Assembly: GCA_035291605.1 (NCBI GenBank)
Contig: DATDRS010000499.1
Coordinates: 1 to 38,134, forward strand
From: DATDRS01 sp035291605
Lineage (GTDB): Bacteria > Chloroflexota > Anaerolineae > Anaerolineales > UBA6663
Direction of reading: 5' to 3'
DNA: 38,134 nucleotides
The position numbers and the translations under genes were made by a program. Shown here one piece after another: positions 13,861 through 22,972 of this stretch (positions are counted from its first letter, which is position 1; each line of letters starts with the position of its first letter). Under the pieces are notes generated by a model. It was given only the letters and a program-made list of their open reading frames with translations. It made no database searches and had not been told where the DNA came from.

Positions 13861-14652
13861 TCACCGTACCCGCCTCTTCCACTCCTCCTTCAACCCCAAA
13901 TTCGTCAAATCCTCGCCGGACTTGAGGGAGAGGAAATCGGAGAGCAGGCGGTTGAACTTGGCCGCCTCGTCCAGCATGGGGAAGTGGCGCGACTCGTCGA
14001 GGCTGATGCGGTGCACGTTGCCGGTGATGCCGTTCTGCCAGCCGTCCTCGGGCGGCGGGGTGACGACGTTGTCCTTTTCGCCGTAGACCAGCAGGCAGGG
14101 CGGCTTCAACTCCGCGAATTGCGTCTTCAAATCCTTGTCCATCAGCGCCTTCACCGTCGTCTCGACGGCGTTGACGTCCGTCTTCGCCGCCTCGACGCCG
14201 ATCGGGTCCACCGTCGGGCCTTTGCCCAGGAGCGATTCGATGAGGCTCGCCAGCGAGGGGGTGATCAACCGGGGATTAATCGCCGCGCCGGTCAGCGGGA
14301 GACTCACCGCCATCATCCGGTCGGCCAGTTCGGGGTACTTGCGGGCGAAGGAGGTGACGACCACGCCGCCCAGCCCGTGCCCGACGAACGCCGCCTTGAG
14401 GATGCCGAGCTGCTCCATGAACTGGTGCAGCAGTTCGGCCTGCGCGTCCAGCGTGTAGCGTTCGGGGCGCTTGCCCGTGTCGCCGAAGCCCCACAGGTCA
14501 ATCGCGTAGGTGCGGTACTCGGCGCTGAGCGCCTGCATCGTCGGAATCCAATAGCGCCACGAGCCGAGCCAGCTGTGGACGAAGATCAACGGCCGCCCCC
14601 GGCCGAGGACCTCGTAATGCACGACTTCGTCTTCGAGAATGACCGCGCTCAC
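13861..14652 (-). CDS. Alpha/beta-hydrolase-fold protein lacking the nucleophilic serine
   Basis: 263 residues with the whole alpha/beta hydrolase frame: HSWLGSWRYWIPTMQAL, YAIDLWGFGDTGK, the acid loop (YGEKDNVV) and the late histidine (ESRHFPMLDE). At the nucleophile elbow it reads GHGLGG, with Gly93 (codon GGG) where Gly-X-Ser-X-Gly demands serine; the paralogue at 26979 keeps GHSMGG. It is thus probably a pseudoenzyme, a binding or signalling protein, unless another residue serves. The start is a GTG at 14652 by alignment with the paralogue; a TTG at 14667 is the alternative. It lies 33 bases after the CheY-like gene. Confidence 0.8.
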   Translation of the reverse strand: MSAVILEDEVVHYEVLGRGRPLIFVHSWLGSWRYWIPTMQALSAEYRTYAIDLWGFGDTGKRPERYTLDAQAELLHQFMEQLGILKAAFVGHGLGGVVVTSFARKYPELADRMMAVSLPLTGAAINPRLITPSLASLIESLLGKGPTVDPIGVEAAKTDVNAVETTVKALMDKDLKTQFAELKPPCLLVYGEKDNVVTPPPEDGWQNGITGNVHRISLDESRHFPMLDEAAKFNRLLSDFLSLKSGEDLTNLGLKEEWKRRVR

Positions 14653-14667
14653 AGTGAACCGAGCCAA

Positions 14668-14682
14668 AGACCTGTCAGGTCT
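14668..14682. repeat. Palindrome AGACCTGTCAGGTCT
   Basis: 15 bases, six-bp arms, in the short spacer between the CheY-like gene and the hydrolase. Similar palindromes are, from memory, dispersed in Chloroflexota genomes. It has no T-tract. Confidence 0.45.
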
Positions 14683-14685
14683 GGG

Positions 14686-15063
14686 CTAACCGTTCTTGCT
14701 CTTCTCCAGGATATCGGCCACTTTGCGGATCAACTGATCCGGCGCGAAGGGCTTGAGCAGGTACTCCATCGCCCCGACGGCCAGGCCGGTCTTCACTTCC
14801 TGCTCCTGCCCCTTGGCCGAGAGGAACACGACCGGGACGTGCTCGAGGGTCGGCTCGGCCTTAATCATTTTGCAGGCCTCGTAGCCGGTCATCTTCGGCA
14901 TCCGCACGTCCATCAGGACCAACTCGGGGATTTCCTTCAGCGCCATCTGATAGGCCTCTTCCCCGTTGGAGGCGGCGACCACCTCGTGGCCCGCGAACCG
15001 CAGGGTGAAGGCGATCAGGTCGCGGATGTCCCGCTCATCTTCGGCAATCAAAATTTTCGCCAT
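14686..15063 (-). CDS. CheY-like single-domain response regulator
   Basis: 125 residues, one complete receiver domain: acidic pocket Glu8/Asp9, phospho-acceptor Asp52 (LVLMDVRMPKMTG), the conserved Ser/Thr position in VVFLSAKG, and the Lys of YLLKPFAP. There is no output domain, so it signals by protein contact. AGGA lies before the ATG at 15063; the longer frame from 15255 crosses the heptad repeats. It lies downstream of the giant kinase on the same strand and is a natural phosphotransfer partner. Confidence 0.92.
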   Translation of the reverse strand: MAKILIAEDERDIRDLIAFTLRFAGHEVVAASNGEEAYQMALKEIPELVLMDVRMPKMTGYEACKMIKAEPTLEHVPVVFLSAKGQEQEVKTGLAVGAMEYLLKPFAPDQLIRKVADILEKSKNG

Positions 15064-15096
15064 GCTCTGTTCCTGACTCTCAACGCTGAACCACAC

Positions 15097-15131
15097 AATA
15101 CGCAATACGCAACACGGAATACGCAACACGC
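15097..15131. repeat. Heptanucleotide tandem repeat (AAYACGS, five units)
   Basis: Five consecutive 7-base units, AATACGC AATACGC AACACGG AATACGC AACACGC, between the kinase stop and the CheY-like start. Two or so related units occur at 7481-7497 downstream of the acyl-CoA ligase. The pattern resembles the short tandemly repeated repetitive sequences described in cyanobacteria. Confidence 0.75.
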
Positions 15132-15170
15132 AGCCCGGAACTCTCAGGCGTGACCGAATGGTGCATGGCC

Positions 15171-18100
15171 CTACGCCTCCACCGCCTCTTTCGCCGAGAG
15201 GGGGAGGGCGAAGGCGAAGGTGCTGCCTTGGCCGGCCTCTGACGAAACCAGCCACAAGCGGCCGCGATGCATCTCGGCCAACTGCCGGGCAATGGGCAGG
15301 CCCAGCCCGGTGCCCGCCGTCGCCAGCACCAGCGCGTCTTCGCCGCGATAGAACCGGTCGAACAAACGCGGCTGGTCCTCCGGCGGGATGCCCACACCCG
15401 TGTCCGTCACTTCCACCCGGATTTCGTCCTGCTCCACGTCCGCCTGTGCGCGGATCGTGATCACGCCCCCGGCGTGGGTATAGTTGAACGCGTTATCCGC
15501 GAGGTTCACGACGACCTGCGTGACGCGCTTGCGGTCGCCCCAGATGGGCGGCAGGCCGGGCGGCACGTCGGCCAGGATCGTCATCGGCTTGTTCTCCTGT
15601 TCAATGCGCCCTTTGAGCGTCTCGGCCACCTCGCGCACCACGTCGCCCATGTCGCACGACTGCATCGTCAGGTCCATCTTCCCGGATTCGATGCGGGAGA
15701 TGTCGAGCAGGTCGTTCACCAGCAGGCTCAGGCGGTCGGCGTTCGTCTTGATCACCTCGACGAACTTGGCCTGCTCGGGCGTGAGCTGGCCGATCGCGCC
15801 CAGCAGCAGAATGTCCGCGTAGCCCTTGATCGAGGTCATCGGCGTGCGCAGCTCGTGGCTGACGTTGGTGACGAACTCGCTCTTCAGCCGGTCCACCTCC
15901 ACCTCGCGCGTAATATCGCGGATCACCGACACCGAGCCGAGATATTCGTCGCCCGTCGTCACCGGGGCCAGGTGGACGGAGATGACTCGCTCGTCTTCCA
16001 GCTCCAGCCGCTCCGCGAAGAACTCGCCGGGGCTGTAAGTGTTGGGGTCCAGGCTCCACTTGGTGATGGCCGTGATCCACGCCTGGCCCGCGCTGCCGTA
16101 AATGCCGACGAATTCCGTCACCGACCGGCCGATGATCTCGGCGCGGGGGATGTCCAGCACCCGCTGGCAGGCGGCGTTGAACAGGATCACCCGCCCATCC
16201 GCGTCCGTCACCATCACGCCGTCGGCGATGCCTTCGAGGATAGCGCGGCTCTTCGTCGCCTCCACCTGCTGGCCGCGCAGCATCCCCCCCAGCCGCTCGG
16301 CCTGATCGCGGATGAGGCGGTAGAGTTCGGCGTTGTTGATGGCCGCGGCGACCTGATTCGCCGCCGCCGCCACCAGCCGCAGCTGCTCTTCGTCAAAGGC
16401 GTTGTATTGCGGGTTGAGCAGGATCATCGCCCCCAGCGCGTCCTCGTTTGCCATCAGCGGCACGGCGATCGCGCTCTTGTGCCGTCCGCCGTGGTGCGGC
16501 AACGGCTTCCAGCGCGGGTCGGCTGCCAGGTCGCCGATGACGGCCGCCTGCCGGTTCTTGAGCACCCACCCGACGAGGCCCTCGGTACGCTTGAGTGGAG
16601 AAGGCTCGCCGCCGGGGGGCAGGGGATTGGTGCGGCCCAGCGCCGCCCGGTAAATGAGCTGATCGGTCTCCAGGTCAATCAGGAAGATGGACCCCTGCGG
16701 CGCGTTAACGGCTTCGGTCACGAGCTGCAGCGCGCGGGCCAGCACCCGGTCGAGGTCGAGGCTGCTCGACAGGTCGGAGGTGATCTGAAGCAGCGTCTCC
16801 ACGCGCTCGCGTTCCCGCTGCAGCTCCCGGGTCCGCGCGGCCACGCGCTCCTCAAGCTCTTGCGCGAACCGGGCGTTCTCCACCGCCACCGCCACCTGCG
16901 CGGCGATGGTGGTCAGCACCCGCTCGTGGCTCTCGTCGAACACGTTCGGGCGCTCCAGGTCTTGCACGGCCATGACGCCGACGGCGCGCTCGCCGCTGAG
17001 CAGGGGCACGCCCAGCCAGGACCGCGCTGCGCCGCCGACGCTGAGCGCGCCGAACTCCTTCAGCTTGGCGGAAATATCGTCGCCGCGCAGCAGAAGCGGC
17101 CGGCGGCTTTCGAGCACATGCAGGCTGAGGCCGCCCGGCGGGCGCGGGGCCAGTTCCAGCGGCTGGCTGTGCTCCAGCAAAAGCGGGAAGGAAAGCTCGT
17201 GGCGAGCCTCGTCGTACAGCGCCAGGAAGATGTTGTCCACGCCCATAATGGCGGTGACCTGTTTACCCACGGTCTCGTATAACTGCCGGATGTCAATCGT
17301 GGACGAGATGGCGCGGCTGATCTGGTTGATGGTCGCGAGTTCGGCCAGGCGCGTCTCGGTTTCCGCGTACAGGCGGGCGTTCTGGACGGCGACGGCGGCC
17401 TGGTTGGCGATGGTCTGCGCCAGCGCGATTTCGCTGGGGGTGAAGCGCCGGGTATGCGTCATCTCCTCGATCTGAATCGCCGCGATCATCCTTCCGGCGA
17501 CGACCAGCGGGACAAAGAGCAGGGATTTCAGGCCGAGGGCGACCAGGGCCTCCCGCACCGGGCCGAGCACCGGCTCCTGGCTGACGTCCTCGACGGCGAG
17601 CGGGGCGAGGCTTTCCTGCATCCACCCCCACGCGGGATTCTGCGGGTCGAAGCGGGAGACGATGGTGTCCGGAACCTGGACGGAGAGTCTCGGCTGGGCG
17701 TCGTCTCCCAGGAGCGCCGCCGTCACGCCTTCCACGCTCAAAGCCTGGATCAATTCCTGCGACATGGCCTCGAAGATGTGCTCGATGTCGAGCTTGCTGC
17801 TCAACTGCGCCGAGATGCGGTTGAGCAGGGCGAGGCGCTGCGAGCGCTCGTCCAGCTCGCGCGTGCGCTGCTCGCTTTCTTCGAAGAGGCGGGCGTTGTC
17901 GAGCGCGACGGCGGCCTGGTTGGCAAACGCCACCAGAACCTGAGCGGCCGTGGGCGTGTAATAACCGGCTTCGGTCTTGTCGAGCGCGAGCACGCCGAGG
18001 ATCTGGCCTTTGCTGACGAGCGGCGCGCCCAGCCACGCGCGCGTCGGCTGGAAGGCCCCGGCCGGGAAACGCGGGTCGGCCCGCACGTCCGGCACCAGGA

Positions 18101-21100
18101 TCGCGTCGCGCCTTGCGGCCATCTCGGCAAAGAGCGCGCTGTCGGCGATTTCGGCGGTGAGGCCGAGGCGCTCGGCGTCGTTCTCAAAGCCCTGCGCCGC
18201 GGCGATGCGCAGGTGCTCGCCATCGCGCAGCCACAGCGTCACGCTGTCATACGGGACGACGCTCGCCAGGCGCGTGAGGATGGTGTGCACCACGTCCTCG
18301 GTGCGCAGGGTGGAGGTGATCGTCTGCGAGACTTCGGCGAGGGCGGCCAGTTGCTGCGCGCGCTGGCGGATGTCGGCCTCGAGCCGCGCGCTTTCCAGCG
18401 CGCCGCCCAACTGGTTGGTGAGGATGATGAACAGCTCGAGGTCGTCCTCGGCCAGCGGCGTCGGCGTGCGGCGCGAGCCGACGAACAGGATCCCGGCCGG
18501 CTGGCCCCGGCTGAGGATGGGCACGTTGACGAAGGAGGTCACTTCACTCGCGACGACCAGGGGATCGGTCTGCCAGCCGCCCTCGTGGGTGTTGAAGACC
18601 AGCACCGGGTCGAACAGCGAGGCGGCGGCCGTGTGCTCGGGCGTGGTCAGGAGCGAAGCGAAATCCACCTCTGGGCGCAGGTTCCCGGCGCGGCCCCGCG
18701 TGACCAGCCGGTCTCCCTCCTGTAAGACGACGATGCACACGTCGAAGCCCATCTCCTCCTGCAAGCCTTCCGCCGCCGCCTGCCAGATCTGGGAGCGGTC
18801 AGGCATGTAGGTCGTATGCTCGATCACGCGGTGCAGGGCGAGCAAACGGGTCGCGCGGCGTTCGCTGGCCTGGTAGAGCCAGGCATTCTGGATGGTCAGC
18901 GCCGCCTGATTGGCGAAGATTTCGATGATTTCCACCGTGCCGCGGTCTGGGCGCAGGCCGTCGCGCGGGTCGTCCACGGAGAGCAGGCCCACCGGCTCCT
19001 GGCGCGAGCCTAGCAAGGGGACGAGGAGCATGTCTTCCGGATGCCAACGATGGGGCGGCAAATCCGGCGGCGCAGATTTAGTGATGGTCAGGGTATCCAG
19101 GCCGGCGGTTTCCTCTTGCGCCTTCTCGTAAGGCAGGAAATAGGACTGGCTGATGCGGAACTCCTCTTTGAGGGCGCGCGCGAAATTCTCCCAGGGCTGC
19201 TCCACTTTTTGCAGTTCCCGGAAGGTGGTGAGCGGGAGGCCCGCGGAGGCCGTGCGCTTCAGCCGGTGGGTCTGCGGGTCGAGGACGCTGAGGAGGACCA
19301 GGTTGAACCCGACCGCTTCCTGCAGGCCGAAGGCGATGGACTCCAGGTTCTGTTCCAGCGGCCGGTCGGTGCGCACCGTGCGCGAAATCTGGAAGAGTTG
19401 TGAGAGTTGATCGGCCCGGCGGCGCAGCAATTCGCCGCGCTTGCGCTGTTCCTCGAAGCGCTGGGCGTTCTCGACGGCGATGGCCGCCTGCGCGGCGAGG
19501 GCTGCCGCCGCGTCCTCCGCCGCCTCGTCGAAGCCCTCCGACTTGCCGCTGTGCATGTGGATCAGGCCGACGGTCAGGCCCTGCACCTGGATCGGGATGA
19601 CGAGCGCCGAACGGATGCCTGCGTGCGCGGCCAGGGACGATTCGAGGGGGAGGTTGTTCGCCTGGCCGCGCGTGCGTTCGCCGCGCACGACTTCGGCCTC
19701 CAGCGCGGTGAGCTCCTTCCCCAGCGCCTCTTCCCCGATCCGCAGGGCCACTGCGCCCGGGGCGGCGTCCAGGTCCAGCAGCACAATCGTCCCGCAATCC
19801 GCCTGCGTGGTGTGGACCGCTTCGTCATACACCAGGCGCAGGACGCGCTCGAGTTCGAGCGTCTGGTTGAGCTCGCGGCCCACGCGGGTGAGGGCGGTCA
19901 ACTGGTCAACACGCCGCCGCAGGTTCTGGTCGGTGGCCGCATACAGGCGCGCGCGCTCAATCGCCGAGGCCAGCTGCGAGGCCACCGTGGAGAGCAGCTG
20001 CAAATCTTCGCGCGTGAACGCCTTCTCGCGCCGCGCCGTGATCATCATCTCGCCCAGACTCCGGTCGCCCACGACCAATGGGACGTCCATGATGCTGTTC
20101 ATCTGGTAGTGCTCGACCAGGCCGCGATACAGGCGGCCGACGCGCTGGTCGCGCATGGCGCGGTTGGTCAGGAATGGACGGCGCGTGCGCGTGACGGAGA
20201 AGGCGAAGGACGGATCGTCGGTGCGCAGGCGGATCACTTCGGCGTCTTCCGGCGGGCCGCCGAAGGCCGAGGCCGGATGCGGGATCAATTCACCGCGCGT
20301 TTCGTCAAGCAGGGTGATGATCCCGTTATCGCCGTGGAGCAGGCTGGCCGTCTGCTGCATCACCGTCCGCAGAATCTCGTCGAGATCGGTGCTGGCGGCG
20401 ATGGACGCGGCAATTTGCCGCAGGCCCTCGGCCCGTTCGGCCCGGTGCTGCGCCTGGCGCAACAGCCGGGCGTTGTCGAGGATGGGAGCGGCCTGTCCGG
20501 CGAAGGCGGTGAGCAAACGCGCGTCTTGGTCGGTGAAGAGCGCACCGTTGTTCTTGTTGGCCACGTGCACCATGCCCAGCCGCTGGTCGCCCATGACGAT
20601 CGGAATCAACAGGGAAGTTTTCAGGCCTACGGTCTCCGCCCACTGCCGGAGGCCGATCTCATCCACCAGGGGGTCGGCGGCGACATGATTGGACAGCCAG
20701 AATTCGTTCTCGCGCCAGACGCGCTCGGCCGTTGTCCCGGCGATCAGGGGAAGATGGTAAATCCCTACGGCGATGTCCGGGATGCCGTGGAAGGGGACCT
20801 GGCCGACGAGGGCGTTGGTCGCCTCGTCATAGAGGGCAAACCCGACAATCTGGACTTCCATGAGGCGGGCGATCTCGGCGGTGAGCCGCCCGTACAGCGC
20901 GCGTGTGTCGGCGGTGGACTCGACGGCGCGCGTGATCTCGGCCAGGCCGGTCAACTCCGCCACGCGCTTTTCTTGCAGGGCGAACAGATGCGCGTTCTGA
21001 ATGGCGACGGCGGCCTGGCCGGCGATCACGGTGAGCAGCGCCAGGTCACTCGGTCGGTACGTGTCGTATTTGTAGCTGATGAGTTCCAGCGTGCCGAGGA

Positions 21101-21953
21101 ATTCCCGGTCGGCGAACAACGGCACACCCATATACGAGCGGAACGGGAGCGAGATCTCCTCCAGCTTGGGCCGCGCCTCGGCGAACGTCTCGACGTTGCC
21201 GATCAGGAGCGGCTGGCGGTGCGTGGCGATCCAGCCAGAGAAGCCTTCGTCGGGAGTGTAGTGGACAGCGCCCGCCTGCGTGAACTCACGCTCGTACTGC
21301 GGGTCGCCCGCATACCGGGCGGGGCGCAGCGTCTGGGTCGCCTCGTCCCACAACGTGATTTCGGCGATGTGGTACAAGAAGACGCGCCCTACGCCGGCGA
21401 GGATCGTTTCCAGAGTCGCCGACAGGTCGAGGCTGGCGGCGATCGCCCGGCTCACTTCGGCGACGAGGTTCACCGCCTGGACGGTGCGCTCGTCGCTGGC
21501 GGTCAGCTCGGGCAATTGCCCGGTTTCGCGCAGGACGACGACCATGCGGGTTGAGCCGGGCTGGTCCTGAGGCACGCGGAGCGAGGTCGCCTCCACGCGC
21601 CAGTCGCCGATGGAGAGGCTGGCCCGGCCTTCGGCGGCGATCAGGTCCCAGAGCGCATCCGCCGGCTGCACCTGCCGGGCCATGCGTTCCAGGTTGGGGG
21701 TCTGACCGTCGAGTCCAAAAAATTGCTGGGCGCGTTCGTTGACGAACAACAAACGGCCTCCGCTCCCCGTTTCCACCACGAGCACGCCGGTGTCGTTTGC
21801 GCCGTACTCGGCGGGCATCCGCACGGGAGAGTCCACGGGGGCCACCGGGCGGCGCACGGATAGCCAGCGCAGGCTCAACCCGATCACGCCGAGTAAGCCT
21901 GTGCCCAGCAAAATCGCCGCAATGGCGACGGGGAGAAAAGAGAGCTGCTCCAT
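15171..21953 (-). CDS. Giant hybrid-free sensor histidine kinase with about ten GAF domains
   Basis: 2260 residues. Order: one N-terminal transmembrane helix (about 7-27), a PAS-like segment (about 45-140), about ten GAF domains in tandem (about 165-1850, each ending QxAxAxxNARL followed by a heptad linker), a PAS domain (about 1865-1985, GVMVTDADGRVILFNAACQRVL), then HisKA with His2033 (FVTNVSHELRTPM) and HATPase_c with NLADNAFNY, DTGVGI and GTGLGLPIARQ. There is no C-terminal receiver. GAF signals would be integrated through the linker coiled coils; ligands cannot be deduced. It is flanked by REC proteins on both sides, so it likely drives at least one of them. Its length is exceptional for a histidine kinase. 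Confidence 0.92.
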   Translation of the reverse strand: MEQLSFLPVAIAAILLGTGLLGVIGLSLRWLSVRRPVAPVDSPVRMPAEYGANDTGVLVVETGSGGRLLFVNERAQQFFGLDGQTPNLERMARQVQPADALWDLIAAEGRASLSIGDWRVEATSLRVPQDQPGSTRMVVVLRETGQLPELTASDERTVQAVNLVAEVSRAIAASLDLSATLETILAGVGRVFLYHIAEITLWDEATQTLRPARYAGDPQYEREFTQAGAVHYTPDEGFSGWIATHRQPLLIGNVETFAEARPKLEEISLPFRSYMGVPLFADREFLGTLELISYKYDTYRPSDLALLTVIAGQAAVAIQNAHLFALQEKRVAELTGLAEITRAVESTADTRALYGRLTAEIARLMEVQIVGFALYDEATNALVGQVPFHGIPDIAVGIYHLPLIAGTTAERVWRENEFWLSNHVAADPLVDEIGLRQWAETVGLKTSLLIPIVMGDQRLGMVHVANKNNGALFTDQDARLLTAFAGQAAPILDNARLLRQAQHRAERAEGLRQIAASIAASTDLDEILRTVMQQTASLLHGDNGIITLLDETRGELIPHPASAFGGPPEDAEVIRLRTDDPSFAFSVTRTRRPFLTNRAMRDQRVGRLYRGLVEHYQMNSIMDVPLVVGDRSLGEMMITARREKAFTREDLQLLSTVASQLASAIERARLYAATDQNLRRRVDQLTALTRVGRELNQTLELERVLRLVYDEAVHTTQADCGTIVLLDLDAAPGAVALRIGEEALGKELTALEAEVVRGERTRGQANNLPLESSLAAHAGIRSALVIPIQVQGLTVGLIHMHSGKSEGFDEAAEDAAAALAAQAAIAVENAQRFEEQRKRGELLRRRADQLSQLFQISRTVRTDRPLEQNLESIAFGLQEAVGFNLVLLSVLDPQTHRLKRTASAGLPLTTFRELQKVEQPWENFARALKEEFRISQSYFLPYEKAQEETAGLDTLTITKSAPPDLPPHRWHPEDMLLVPLLGSRQEPVGLLSVDDPRDGLRPDRGTVEIIEIFANQAALTIQNAWLYQASERRATRLLALHRVIEHTTYMPDRSQIWQAAAEGLQEEMGFDVCIVVLQEGDRLVTRGRAGNLRPEVDFASLLTTPEHTAAASLFDPVLVFNTHEGGWQTDPLVVASEVTSFVNVPILSRGQPAGILFVGSRRTPTPLAEDDLELFIILTNQLGGALESARLEADIRQRAQQLAALAEVSQTITSTLRTEDVVHTILTRLASVVPYDSVTLWLRDGEHLRIAAAQGFENDAERLGLTAEIADSALFAEMAARRDAILVPDVRADPRFPAGAFQPTRAWLGAPLVSKGQILGVLALDKTEAGYYTPTAAQVLVAFANQAAVALDNARLFEESEQRTRELDERSQRLALLNRISAQLSSKLDIEHIFEAMSQELIQALSVEGVTAALLGDDAQPRLSVQVPDTIVSRFDPQNPAWGWMQESLAPLAVEDVSQEPVLGPVREALVALGLKSLLFVPLVVAGRMIAAIQIEEMTHTRRFTPSEIALAQTIANQAAVAVQNARLYAETETRLAELATINQISRAISSTIDIRQLYETVGKQVTAIMGVDNIFLALYDEARHELSFPLLLEHSQPLELAPRPPGGLSLHVLESRRPLLLRGDDISAKLKEFGALSVGGAARSWLGVPLLSGERAVGVMAVQDLERPNVFDESHERVLTTIAAQVAVAVENARFAQELEERVAARTRELQRERERVETLLQITSDLSSSLDLDRVLARALQLVTEAVNAPQGSIFLIDLETDQLIYRAALGRTNPLPPGGEPSPLKRTEGLVGWVLKNRQAAVIGDLAADPRWKPLPHHGGRHKSAIAVPLMANEDALGAMILLNPQYNAFDEEQLRLVAAAANQVAAAINNAELYRLIRDQAERLGGMLRGQQVEATKSRAILEGIADGVMVTDADGRVILFNAACQRVLDIPRAEIIGRSVTEFVGIYGSAGQAWITAITKWSLDPNTYSPGEFFAERLELEDERVISVHLAPVTTGDEYLGSVSVIRDITREVEVDRLKSEFVTNVSHELRTPMTSIKGYADILLLGAIGQLTPEQAKFVEVIKTNADRLSLLVNDLLDISRIESGKMDLTMQSCDMGDVVREVAETLKGRIEQENKPMTILADVPPGLPPIWGDRKRVTQVVVNLADNAFNYTHAGGVITIRAQADVEQDEIRVEVTDTGVGIPPEDQPRLFDRFYRGEDALVLATAGTGLGLPIARQLAEMHRGRLWLVSSEAGQGSTFAFALPLSAKEAVEA

Positions 21954-21980
21954 GCCCAGCGCCTGGAGAAGGCCGCGCGT

Positions 21981-22877
21981 TTACTGCGCGGAGGTGTCCT
22001 GACGGCGCGCTTCCGCGGCCAGCTCCGTGATTTCGCGGATGTCGGAGAACTGGCCTGTGTCGCCCGAGACCGTGCCGACGGCCATCTGCATCAAGGGCAC
22101 CTGGACTTCGTTCCCTTCCTGCGCCCGGGCGATGATGTATCCGCGCTCGCGGTCAATGAACGAGTAATGCGTTTGGACTTCGGCGTTGAAGCGGGTCTTG
22201 AGCCGGTCGCGCACTTTCGGGGCGCTCCCGGAGGTGGTGATGACCACGAAGTTGTCGCCGCCGGGATGGCCGATGAAGTCGTTGGGCGTGCCCGCTTCGT
22301 CAATCACTTCGCCCAGGAGCAGCGAGGTGAAGCGCAGCACCTCGTCGCCCGCGATGAAGCCGTACACGTCCTTGAAACGCTCAAAGTGCATGATGCGGCA
22401 GTCAAGCAGCGACCAGTCCTGCTGGCGGATGATCTTGCGCAGCTGCTCCTCGATCAACCGGCCCGAGGGCAGGCCAGTGCGCGGGTCAAGCGAGTTCTCG
22501 CGCTCCTGGCGGGCGATGGCGTTGGTCACGCGCAGCTTCAACTCTTCGATGTCGAAGGGTTTGGTGATGTAGTCGTCCGCGCCCAGCTCCAGCCCGGCGA
22601 TCTTGTCGCTGCGCTCGTCCTTCTGCGTGAGGAAGATGATGGGGATGTGGCTGGTGCGGGTGGTGGTGCGCAGTTCTTTGCAGACGCTGTACCCATCCAT
22701 ATCCGGGAGCATAATATCCAGCACGATCAGGTGCGGGAGGCTCCGCCGGGTCAATTCCAGCGCGTCTCCGCCGCGCGGCGCGACGCTCACTTCGAACCCC
22801 TGCCCGGTGAAGTAGATGCGCAGCATGTTCGAGATGTCGAAATCGTCTTCCACAACCAAAATTCTGCCTTTGTTCAT
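21981..22877 (-). CDS. Response regulator with receiver and degenerate GGDEF-like domain (second copy)
   Basis: 298 residues. The receiver holds Glu10/Asp11/Asp12, phospho-acceptor Asp54 (LIVLDIMLPDMDGYS), the threonine of IIFLTQKDE and the Lys of YITKPFDIEE. A GGDEF-like domain follows (DPRTGLPSGRLIEEQL, then GHPGGDNFVVIT). The signature reads GGDNF instead of GG(D/E)EF, so diguanylate cyclase activity is doubtful. I chose ATG 22877 after GGAGATGGAG; the longer frame passes through the spacer. It is 27 bases upstream of the giant kinase gene and clearly paralogous to the next gene upstream. Confidence 0.88.
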   Translation of the reverse strand: MNKGRILVVEDDFDISNMLRIYFTGQGFEVSVAPRGGDALELTRRSLPHLIVLDIMLPDMDGYSVCKELRTTTRTSHIPIIFLTQKDERSDKIAGLELGADDYITKPFDIEELKLRVTNAIARQERENSLDPRTGLPSGRLIEEQLRKIIRQQDWSLLDCRIMHFERFKDVYGFIAGDEVLRFTSLLLGEVIDEAGTPNDFIGHPGGDNFVVITTSGSAPKVRDRLKTRFNAEVQTHYSFIDRERGYIIARAQEGNEVQVPLMQMAVGTVSGDTGQFSDIREITELAAEARRQDTSAQ

Positions 22878-22972
22878 ACTCCATCTCCCTCGAGAGGCGC
22901 AGGCCTCGGCTGCCTCGTGCTCCGCCGCCTGACGGACAACCGGAGGCGGGGGCGCAGGACAATAGAGATCCG

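Noticed and set aside
15097..15131. Possible small CRISPR array
   Set aside because: Units are seven bases, contiguous and without spacers.
13756..15153. 465-codon plus-strand frame over the hydrolase and CheY-like genes
   Set aside because: Antisense of two clear genes; its C-terminus is simply a translation of the heptad repeats.
15267..21554. Long open frames on the plus strand inside the giant kinase (15267-17282, 17454-18725, 19407-21554)
   Set aside because: They have no recognisable domains and low-complexity Arg/Gln/His composition; the minus strand encodes continuous GAF, PAS, HisKA and HATPase domains.
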